A stretch of DNA of 64,000 nt from the NCBI GenBank assembly GCA_029834535.1, contig JAQMWT010000350.1, positions 62,001 to 126,000 on the forward strand, read 5' to 3'. Position numbers and translations under genes: made by a program. This DNA comes from Chrysophaeum taylorii (taxonomy: Eukaryota > Sar > Pelagophyceae > Pelagomonadales > Pelagomonadaceae). Shown in pieces: positions 27,914 through 36,727 of this stretch (position 1 is the stretch's first letter; each line of letters begins with the position of its first letter). The notes under the pieces are model-generated. The model was not told where the DNA came from. It did no database searches and saw only the letters and a list, made by a program, of their open reading frames with translations.

Positions 27914-30532
27914 CAGGTCGGGAAAGTCACATCGGCGAAACTACGATCTCGCTACTAGTTCTTGACAGTTCGAGGCTTCGACATGTGCGCGTTTTAAAGC
28001 CAGTCCTCCTTGCATTTGCCAACATCGTTATAGCGCGACGCCCAGCAAGTGCAGCTACAGCTTCCTAGATATTACGTCTATCTAGAAACGCGCCGTTTCC
28101 AAATGAAGAATGGACGTTGGAGCAAGAACCCTGCGTCCATGTCAACTATTAACCACACACACACACACAGCATGTGGATGAATTTCATGCTAAAAACTCC
28201 AGATTCGCATTAAACGCGCACAAGCTTCATCGCGTGCAAGGCTGGTATCCATTATCAGCCTGCTCTTAAACGTGCGTCTCCGAGCGTAATTGATGGCGTC
28301 CCAGTACCGCGTTTAGAGTGTACCTGGACAACCTCATTTTGTTCTCACCATTTCCAGTTGACACGCTAAAAGTTTGAACCTCCCATTGCCGTGACGCGCA
28401 ACAAACTCCGAACAGTCCCGCGTCCGAAAAGGCCCGCGTGTATCTGCCTCTTAAAATCACTCCAAGTGAGTCGAGACATCATGACGAGTCCAACGATGTG
28501 GAAATGGGAGACAATGCCAGAAAGGAAGCTTTGGATATTTAAGAGAGATAGCTGCCACTACCTTCCATGGCGCGCGCTGTCCTCGCGTTCGCCATGTCTT
28601 CTCACCAGAGATGCGCAATTCGGGCCAGGCACACACAGCTGGAACATCGACGACTACAGCCCAAGCACCCCTTGCGCCGATTCTTGTCAAAGTCTGAGGA
28701 CGAGTTGTCCTGAGATAGAAGTACGTTGTCGCCAAAGTCACGGAGTGTAAACGTGCAGGCGATTCAAGCGCAAAATTCGCGCGCGCAAAGAGTGAACAAG
28801 TCCAATAAAGAGTGAACGAGAATCAAGGCGCGTAGAGTGGCCGCAGACGAAAATCGTAAATGCGCGTGGAAATATAGATAAACAAGAGCATCCGGCGAAG
28901 AGGGTGGAGCGGAATCTCGAGCGTGATGGAACAGCCGGGGGTTGTGGAAGAGCCGGGAGTAGTGGAGTATATGTCGTAGAAGGCAGCGTAGAGCGAGAAG
29001 AAGACGTGAGATCCAGCTTTGGAACTGGTCTGAGGTTGATATTGCACTCTGTGCAGCCAGTGGCTGAAAGGCCAAGGAACAGGAGATTGGGCCGCAATAA
29101 AGTCAGCGACATGATGGTCCAAAAGACGGGGAAGTTGTTGTACGCGCGGTGTTGTTGAGCAAGGAATTTGTGGAATATTTGATGTGGCCTTATCGACCGC
29201 CAAAGTGGCATAAACTCATCAATGCAGCGGCAGAAGCGAGTAGGACGAAAACCGTGAGGAGGACCTTGAAAAGACGAGGGCGAAAGTATTGTGGCTGGTG
29301 GCGCGGCGGCGAATATTGGTAAGTGGGCCTAGGATGCCAGCACGTGGGGTGATTTGGACGAAATCTATTATGTCTTGGGTACAAAGCATCACCCTTAGAA
29401 GTAAAGTTAGTCCAGAGTGTGCTCGTATAATTTGGACATCGAGAGGCGCGCAATATAAAGCCATCTTATCCCTGAAGAAGATTCTGATTACGCGAGATGT
29501 GACGCTATCAGCTTGGTGTTTGGAAAAAATGAAGAGCAAAAAAGGCGGAGAGCGTGCGATGAACAACATATGGCCAAGCAGAAAGCAGTCGCCCAGCGTC
29601 GAGCCCAGCAGGCTGAATGCCAATGCCGCAATCGCCAACGGGACCGCGAGGCAGCGGCGGCACGCTATCCAGATGCGCCTAAACGTCGGGCGCGCAGAGG
29701 TGAAAGCAAGGAGCGAGCGCGCCTGGCACAACGAACTCGAGCTGACACCCCGGCAGCGCAGGTGAAGCTCACGGAAGCTGCCATGAAGTCGCGAGTGGGA
29801 CGACGCTGGGGTGATCTCTCAGACCAGCAGCAAGTGGAGCGCAACAGCGCTTTTAATCGGACCATCTTGATATGTGCGACGATCCGGATAACGCGATCCC
29901 GACTACGACACGCTAAAATTTGGGGTGAATTTGAGCTCACAACTCCTTGATTGCAGTTGGCGCGTGCGGAGTCCGAAGGCTCGAGACGATTGAACGCTGC
30001 CGCAGCTACGTATCACGTGTGCAGAGGTCGCTTACAAACTAACAAGGGACATCAAGTAGCGCGCTCTCTGCCAGCGCTATAATGCCTCGTAACCTTCGCC
30101 TGGGTTCAGATCGGGGTCACCATGGTGCCTCGTAAAACCTCGTAGAGTTCCACGATTTACAGGCAACGACGAAAGTGCTATCATCTCTTCCCGGCAATGT
30201 GCCAACTCAAACTCAAAGGAAGAACGACTCTTCCGCTGCAGTCGGTAACTTTACGTTGGCATCTTTAATTAACGAACGAGGAAGATCAGATTTCGGGCGG
30301 CGGGCGCAAGGATGTCAGACCCTGTTGCTAGAAAATTCTACGAGAGAGCGAGCGAGCTATCACCTGGCACTGCAGAAAACCAAGAAAAGTGGGAGGCCGT
30401 TTTCGCTAGCGGCACCAGCAGCCCATCGTATAACCATCGCAGGACACGGCTTGAGTATTGCCTCCCCTCCTTGCCCTCCCTCTTTCTTCCAACCCATCGC
30501 GCGATTCCGATTTCAATTCTTTTGGACTGGGT
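27914..30532. other. Gene-poor region upstream of copia element B
   Basis: Open frames of 100-170 codons occur on both strands (for example 29219-29731 minus and 29513-29950 plus) but share no motif or codon bias with the real genes. A (CA)n run is at about 28153-28167. A frame starting MSDPVARKFYERASELSPGT at 30312 looks protein-like for about 45 residues and may be a host exon left of the copia insertion; it has no supported continuation. Confidence 0.45.
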
Positions 30533-30635
30533 TGTTGGTAGATTAGCTCCGGTACCTCGGACTGTGTGTCCGGCACCATGTACCGGAACATGACATTACT
30601 TACCCCTAACCTACTCAATCATCATTCCATCAACA
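30533..30635 (+). repeat. 5' LTR of copia element B
   Basis: 103 bp beginning TGTTGGTAGATTAGC and ending CATCAACA, directly followed by TGG of the primer-binding site. The first 30 bp are identical to the sequence at 34698; afterwards the two diverge, with only scattered matches. This is short for a copia LTR. Confidence 0.75.
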
Positions 30636-30683
30636 TGGTAGCAGGTGTTCGTTTCGATCGAACGACCTCTGGGTTACGGGCAG
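30636..30683 (+). promoter_or_regulatory. Extended primer-binding region complementary to initiator tRNA-Met
   Basis: Read as its reverse complement, this segment has the CCA end, discriminator A, a seven-base acceptor strand, a perfect 5-bp T stem around loop ATCGAAA (the eukaryotic initiator-type T loop), the AGGTC variable region, and an anticodon-arm match through the anticodon, with one mismatch to CAT. Copia elements are known to prime with initiator tRNA-Met. Here the similarity covers about 47 nt instead of the usual 10-18. The 5' half of the tRNA is absent, so it is not a tRNA gene. Confidence 0.75.
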
Positions 30684-33600
30684 TTTTATACTTACCCTCA
30701 ACGCCTTCAACAAAATCAACGTCCCTTTCTTGCAATTGAGACTGCTAACCTATCTTCTTTTGATTTAATGCTCAACCCTCGCCCTGTGATTATGACGTTG
30801 ACGTTGCCACAATCTGAGTTTTCTCCATCAGAGCAACACATTTTTCGTGAAGCCAACATGCAAGCTGTTCTTCTGGATGGCTGCAGTTCTGTGACTGTTG
30901 TTCCTGCTCAATCCATGCTTCATGATCTGTACAATGAATCTACGCCGCTTTTCAGTTTGGGAGGTCCATCTCAGTCTGCAATTACTGGCACCTTGAAACT
31001 TCTATTGCCAGCGCGTTGGTCTGTCCGGCCGAACTTTGCATCTATTCGTCAGAGCACTGAGATGTTGCTTCTTGAACTTCCTCAAGCTCTTTTTGTTCCA
31101 AATGCACCTAGGATTATCATCAGTAAGGCTACGATCAAAGCCCTTGGATATCGTGTCTTCACTGATTCTTACAGTGGCTGCGAGTTTCTCCAGAATCTTC
31201 ATACAGGTCATCGCATACCCGTCGTGGCTCGCAGTCGTGTTGAATGTATCTTTGTGTGGATAATACCAGCTCGGCATCATCATCAAGCTTATATGACCGA
31301 TCATGCTATAGCCCCATTTTCTTCGATCGTGCCCGCTGTTGGTCCGCGTCGTGTCGACTCAGATATCCTACACTGTCGCTTCAACCATATCAATTCACAA
31401 CATATGCAAGTGCTTCCTCGCATTGTGTAGGATGTCGACTTTACCACTGGACCATTATCGGCCTTTCGTCCAGGTTGTGCTTTTGGCAAAGCGATACAAG
31501 TCTCCCCAACTTCAAGTACGCGCACACGCGCTACGCGTCCATTTCAACTAGTACATGCTGACATTGCGAAGACGGAAGGTTAGCGACGAGTTGGTTGTCA
31601 GTCACATCGCGGTCTCCTCGTCGCATGACGACAAGCTTGATGGTCACTCTCCGCCGACCGACCTTTCGGCGCTCCTCGTCTACAGGCCCGTGATTCCGGA
31701 CTGGCTCCTGTCGGTCCGGCCTGGCTCCCATGCTCGGGAGAGGTCTGAAGTTAGTTAGTTAGTTAGTTACATGCTGACATTCTTGAATTTCGTACGCGAT
31801 CGAGGTACGGCAATTACAAATATAGTCATGTTTTCTTGTGTGATTGCACTCAGTACGCTCGTCGTGATATGTTAGAGCACAAACTTCAAGTTTCTACTGC
31901 TCTCTCTGCCTTCTTGCAGTTTGTTTCTAGTCAAAATTACAGAGTTGAGTGCATATATATTGATCGGACTGGCGAGTATGCTGGCGAATGGCAGCAAATT
32001 TGCAATCAGAACGGCATTGACTTGCGTCGTTCTCCTGCCCATGTCAAAGGCATGCATGGACGTGCCGAACGCAAGAACCGCACTGATGGTGAAAATTGTC
32101 GTGCACTACTCGCCTTTGCACAGAGACCCATTGAGCTGTGGCCGTATGCGCTTGATACGTGCACTTATGTCTCAAATCGCTCTCCTACATCTACTAATCC
32201 TGGCTTCATCACCCCATATGAAGCGATCACTGGTGCGCGTCCAAGAACGTACTATTTTCGTGACTGGGGATGTCCCGCATATCTCATCACGCATGAGAAA
32301 GCTGGTGAAAACCCTCGTATACGTTACAGTGGCATTTTTCTTGGCTATGTTCGTGACGGCCCAGGTTATTACATCATGGATGCCGTCACTGACAGGATAT
32401 TTACCTCATGATCGGGCAATACTATCTTTGATGAGCGTTTTGCTCTCAGGAGTCCTCTCTCTGACTCAGATACGCGACGTTATACGGATATTTTTGTATA
32501 TTTGCCTTCTACAACGGTCGCGTCTCGCCCTGCTACAGTGGATGATTATCTGACGGGCGTTGACTTAGTGGAAGCTCCTGTACCGGCCGCTGATTCAGTT
32601 ATTGCCACTGTGCCTCATTCTGACGTGTTTTTTTGTAATTCTGCATCTTCAGCAATGGACGTTGAGTCCATGCAACGGGACATTACCGCCACGTCACCAT
32701 CTGTTGCCAATTTTGCCGCAACTGACGTTGCAAACGGATGCGGGGGGAAGCCTCTGGAATCCATGAGTCAGCTTTCTCTTTCGGGTACCACTGACTCACC
32801 GCACATGGACGTTAACTTTCCTCAAACGTCCCAAGTGTCACAATTTGATGACACAAGGCACACACGTCGTGTTGCCACTCGTGAGGAGCAACGGCAACTT
32901 ACTGCGCATTACATGCGCTTGCCTTTGTCTTGTCATCAAACGATCATGACTGCCATGACTCCAGCTACAAATGTTCTTCGTTCGTTCTGTTATTTTGTTA
33001 CTGTTGGTTTATGTTTCCTGTCTACCCTTGATGAATCTGACATCAATCAAGTTGATGTCCGCGAAGCTTTAGGATCCCCTGAACGTGAGTCATGGATCAA
33101 TGCGATGAATGATGAATATTGCGCACTTGAACGTCTTGGTACTTGGGATGTCGTTTGGCTCCCACCTGATTTTAGTGGCAATATTTGTGGCACCAAGTGG
33201 CTTTTTGAAGAAGAAGTATAAGGAGTGGTGAATTTGACAGATATAAAGCTCGGTTTGTGGTATTAGGTTATACCCAAGTATATGGCGTCGATTTTTTCGC
33301 AACTTATTCCCCAGTTGCTACGGCAACTACAGTAAGAGTATTTTTGTGTCGTGTCGCTCATCTCAATTGGGAACTTGTCAAACTTGATATCAAGAATGCG
33401 TTCACACGCTCTGAAAATGTTTACGTTTGGCCCGCAGAGGGGTTTCCTATTCAACAACCACCTTCGGGCTATCACGTTATGAAACTCAAACGATCATGGT
33501 ATGGTACTCATCAAGCTAGTCGTAGCTGGAATGTCCTCCTTCATAAGATTCTCACTGACTTCGGTTTTGTTGGCAACTGACGCTGATCGCTGCTTAAATT

Positions 33601-34683
33601 TTTTTTTACGTTCAAATGCAGGTTGTCATCATGTTGATTGTGATTGTAGATGATATGCTAGTGTCTTTTGATCGAGCTAACTCTCATCATTCATTACCAG
33701 CGTCTTGATGTGTTCCTTCGGACACGTGTTCATTCACCTTCTGATGTGAAAGAACTGGGCTCAGCTTCTGGCTTTATTGGTTTTGAGATATTTCGCAACC
33801 GCCAAACGCGCACGATTCAATTACGGCAGACCAAAGCTATCAATGATCTGCTTAAGGTTGCGCGTCTGGGCCCTTCTCAAGTTGCTTCAACACCAGGACA
33901 GCAAGGTGTTCATCTGTCAGCTGATTCTTGTCCGCAAATCATCTCTCCGGAATGGCATTATATGCAACGTTTACCTTATCGAGGCACTGTTGGAGTTTTA
34001 CTGTTCATTGCAATTATGACGAGACCTGATTTTTTGTTTCAAGTCGTTCAAGCTTGCCGCTTTGGTAATAATCCTGGTCGCAAGCACTGGACATATGTTC
34101 GTCATATTCTGAAGTATCTGCACGGCTCGCGCCACTTGTGTTTGACTATTTATGGCTCCAAATGGCAACAATTTTGTATCTACTGTGACGCCGATTGGGC
34201 TTCAAATCCTGATTCACGCCGCTCTGTATCTGGATATGTTTATATAGGCTATGTGGCTGTGCTATTGCTTGGTGTTCTTCTGTGCAACATCTGGTCGCTC
34301 GTTCTAGTTTCGAATCAGAGCTCATTTCCCTTTTTGGCTGCACTGCCTGACTGCTATGGCTTCGCCGCTTATTGACTGTTATCGGTTTGCAAACGGATCC
34401 CGTGCCATTGTGCATGTGCAACAAAACTGTGATTCATCGCATGAAAGAGTTCGCTATCACGAAACACACTCGTCATATCGGGATACGGCACTTTTCTGCA
34501 ACTGACATGCTTAATGCTGGTATCATCGCTCCTGTTAAAGTCAACTCCAATTGGAATGCCTCCGATTGCCTTACCAAGTCGAGCAAGTACGAGATATTTA
34601 TTCGGCAACGTGCCATTCTCTTGACTCTCTCTGCTGCTGACATTCAGACACCTACGTCTGCTGCTCCTGCCCCTGCTCCTTAA
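30645..34683 (+). pseudogene. Copia gag-pol polyprotein, multiply broken
   Basis: In order: VLLDGCSSVTVVPAQSM (protease, DSG replaced by DGC, about 30869); LHCRFNHINSQHM (pre-integrase zinc region, about 31370) and CAFGKAIQVSP; integrase with CIYIDRTGEYAGEWQQIC and HGRAERKNRTDGENCRALL (about 31950-32110); RT start with WINAMNDEYCALERLGTW (about 33090) and GYTQVYGVDFFATYSPVA (about 33265); IVDDML (about 33645) where YVDD is expected; RNase H with YCDADWASNPDSRRSVSGY (about 34180). Frames change near 31430, 32410, 33220, 33580 and 34250. No CCHC Gag knuckle is seen between the primer site and the protease, so gag is deleted or extremely short. Confidence 0.85.
31566..31767 (+). mobile_element. 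SINE-like family R insertion inside copia integrase
   Basis: A 202-bp insert ends in a (TTAG)n tail and is flanked by perfect 14-bp direct repeats TACATGCTGACATT at 31552-31565 and 31768-31781, a clear target-site duplication. It interrupts the integrase coding line after LVHADI. The body matches the 3' part of the copy at 7898-8250 almost base for base and is 5'-truncated at GCGAAGACGG. These are hallmarks of target-primed reverse transcription by a LINE. Confidence 0.85.
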
Positions 34684-34697
34684 ACTTTAGGGGGCGG

Positions 34698-34800
34698 TGT
34701 TGGTAGATTAGCTCCGGTACCTCGGACGGGTATCCGAAACATACCAGCGTGTGAAAAAAAATGAGGGCTTAGGATGAGTAAACTCGAAGAAGGTCTTAAA
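34698..34800 (+). repeat. 3' LTR of copia element B (start certain, end uncertain)
   Basis: TGTTGGTAGATTAGCTCCGG and the next ten bases repeat the start of the 5' LTR, preceded by the purine-rich TTTAGGGGGCGG. After about 30 bp the sequence diverges from the 5' copy. No clear CA end or target-site duplication was found. Confidence 0.6.
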
Positions 34801-34947
34801 TAAATAGTAAGGGTTTAGCAAGAAGAGATTCGGTGGTGAACAGTTAGTTACCACCAGGTCGGCCCAAGATTTGTTCCGGGCACAGCGTCAGAAGGCGCGT
34901 CAGCGCGTTTCTACAGACAGACAGGTTGTTGTTGTTCGAGGTGGTGA

Positions 34948-36543
34948 TTGATGATGGGAGTGTTGCTGGTGCCCGCCGTCGTGACGGCGTTCTTGAGTCC
35001 CCCTCCGAGTAGGAGCTGGGCGCGATGGCGGGCACCTCCTCGGGCCGGCGCGACGGTGCCGAACGAGGTGACGGCCGAGAACCCGTTGCGCGTGGTGATC
35101 GCGGGCGCGGGTGTTGGGGGTCTCGCGCTCGCGAACGCGCTCCGGTCTTGCCCGCACGTGGAGGTGACGGTGTTCGAGAAGACGTCGGAGTTCAAGCGGT
35201 TTGGCGGTCCGATTCAGTTAGCGTCGAACGCGATGCAGATCTTCAAGGCGATCGACGGGCAGGTCTACGCGGAGATCGAGAAAAAGTTCACGTGGACGGG
35301 TAATTTGACGAACGGTATCAAGGACGGACTCCGCGACGAGTGGTATGCAAAGTTTGACTTGAAGTCGCCGGCCGACGCGCGGGGGATGCCGTATACGGGC
35401 GTCATCGAGCGACCCGAGCTCCAGGATATTTTGTTGCGGCATCTGGGGCAGGGGGTCGTGCTGAACGGCCAGGCCGTCGCGGGCTACGATCAGGAGGCGA
35501 GCGAGGTGTTGGTCGAGCTGACGGACGGGAGCCGCGTGGGCGCCGACGTGCTCGTCGGGGCCGACGGGATCTGGTCCGAGGTTCGGGCGACGATGCGGTC
35601 CGAGCCGAGCCGCGGCGAAGGGTCGGGGGTGGCCTATTCGGGGTACACGGTGTTTGCCGGCGAACTCGACTACGAGTCCCCGACCCGCGGGATCCAGGGA
35701 TACTCGGTGTACATCGGTCCGAACCAGTACTTCGTCATCACGGATATCGGCAACGGGCGGTACCAGTGGTACGCGTTCTTGGCGCGGCCGCCGAACTCGG
35801 CCGAGGTCGAGGAAAAGCCCGATGGAAACGTCGGGTACCTTCGGGCGATCTTCGAGGGCTGGTCCCCAGACATTCACGACATTCTGAGCGCGACCGGCGA
35901 GCACGAGATAGAGCAGCGCGACCTTTACGATCGGCCGCCGTCGGCACTTCGGTCGTGGTCGGACGGTGCCGTCGCGCTTTTGGGAGATTCGATTCACGCG
36001 ATGATGCCCAACCTCGGCCAGGGGGGGTGTCAGGCGATCGAAGACGCTTTCGTCATCGCCCAAGAGCTCAACGCGACGACCGCCAGGACCCGCGTCCCCG
36101 TTGCCCTCAAGCGCTACCGCGACCGCCGCCTCGTGCGCTCCGCGACGGTCCAGGGCCTCTCGCGGTTCGCGAGCGACATCATCATTCGCGGTTTCGACAC
36201 GCCCTTCAAGCTCGTCGTCGAGGACGGCAAGAAGCTCCGCTTCGAGAACGCCAATTACGCGGGCATCGTCACCCGCCTCATGCAGGGCATCCTCCCGCTC
36301 TTCTTCATGGCGCAGTTTAACTTTCTCTACGACGGCTGGCGGAACGAGGTGGCCTTCGACCTCAAGGCCGGCCTCATCATCGCCTCCTTTGGCGCCCTCC
36401 TTCTTCTCCTCGCCGCCGGCGCCGTCGGCGACCTCGCCATCCTCCTTCCCTTTGGCCTCGAGTCCCTTGGCGCGACCGAGCTCTTTGCCTCTCTCTCCGA
36501 AACGATCTCCTCGGTTCTCCCCTCCATCGACTCGGTTCTCTGA
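34948..36543 (+). CDS. ZEP: Zeaxanthin epoxidase-like FAD monooxygenase, plastid
   Basis: 531 residues. The leader MGVLLVPAVVTA|FLSPPPSRSW is a signal peptide with Phe at the cleavage site followed by a transit peptide, as in complex plastids. Next come the FAD dinucleotide fold VVIAGAGVGGLALANAL (about residue 48), the conserved DG motif VLVGADGIWSEVR (about 205), and the second FAD motif VALLGDSIHAMMPNLGQG with GGCQAIEDAF (about 345). Together they match zeaxanthin epoxidases, which convert zeaxanthin to violaxanthin in the xanthophyll cycle. The last 90 residues carry two hydrophobic segments, an unusual membrane-anchoring tail. No introns. The closest alternative is another FAD hydroxylase of the same superfamily. 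The retrotransposon ends about 150 bp upstream. Confidence 0.85.
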   Translation: MMMGVLLVPAVVTAFLSPPPSRSWARWRAPPRAGATVPNEVTAENPLRVVIAGAGVGGLALANALRSCPHVEVTVFEKTSEFKRFGGPIQLASNAMQIFKAIDGQVYAEIEKKFTWTGNLTNGIKDGLRDEWYAKFDLKSPADARGMPYTGVIERPELQDILLRHLGQGVVLNGQAVAGYDQEASEVLVELTDGSRVGADVLVGADGIWSEVRATMRSEPSRGEGSGVAYSGYTVFAGELDYESPTRGIQGYSVYIGPNQYFVITDIGNGRYQWYAFLARPPNSAEVEEKPDGNVGYLRAIFEGWSPDIHDILSATGEHEIEQRDLYDRPPSALRSWSDGAVALLGDSIHAMMPNLGQGGCQAIEDAFVIAQELNATTARTRVPVALKRYRDRRLVRSATVQGLSRFASDIIIRGFDTPFKLVVEDGKKLRFENANYAGIVTRLMQGILPLFFMAQFNFLYDGWRNEVAFDLKAGLIIASFGALLLLLAAGAVGDLAILLPFGLESLGATELFASLSETISSVLPSIDSVL

Positions 36544-36727
36544 TGATGCGAGAGGATGGTAATAATTAAGTATAAGGGTTTGTGATTAGAGGTCGGTCGA
36601 CTAAAAAAAGCTTCCCCTGGTAGATACGATTAATTAATTAGGAAAAACAAACAACAAAAGGTAGAGAGAGGTGGTAATACATAAAGTGAAAAGGGGGTTA
36701 GCGGGAGGTGTGGTGTGACGTCGAATA

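Larger units (their letters stand above)
30533..34800 (+). mobile_element. Degenerate Ty1/copia retrotransposon (element B)
   Basis: Starts with a TG...CA LTR and a tRNA-type primer-binding site, then protease, integrase, reverse transcriptase and RNase H sequences in copia order, a purine-rich tract (34688-34697) and a second LTR start. Frameshifts and a 202-bp insertion in the integrase make it non-functional. Lower GC and AT-rich codon use distinguish it sharply from the host genes on both sides. The right end is inferred from the 5' LTR length and is uncertain. Confidence 0.85.

Noticed and set aside
30600-30700. A tRNA-Met gene on the minus strand
   Set aside because: Only the 3' half is present; the D arm and 5' acceptor strand are absent, and the segment sits exactly where a copia primer site belongs.
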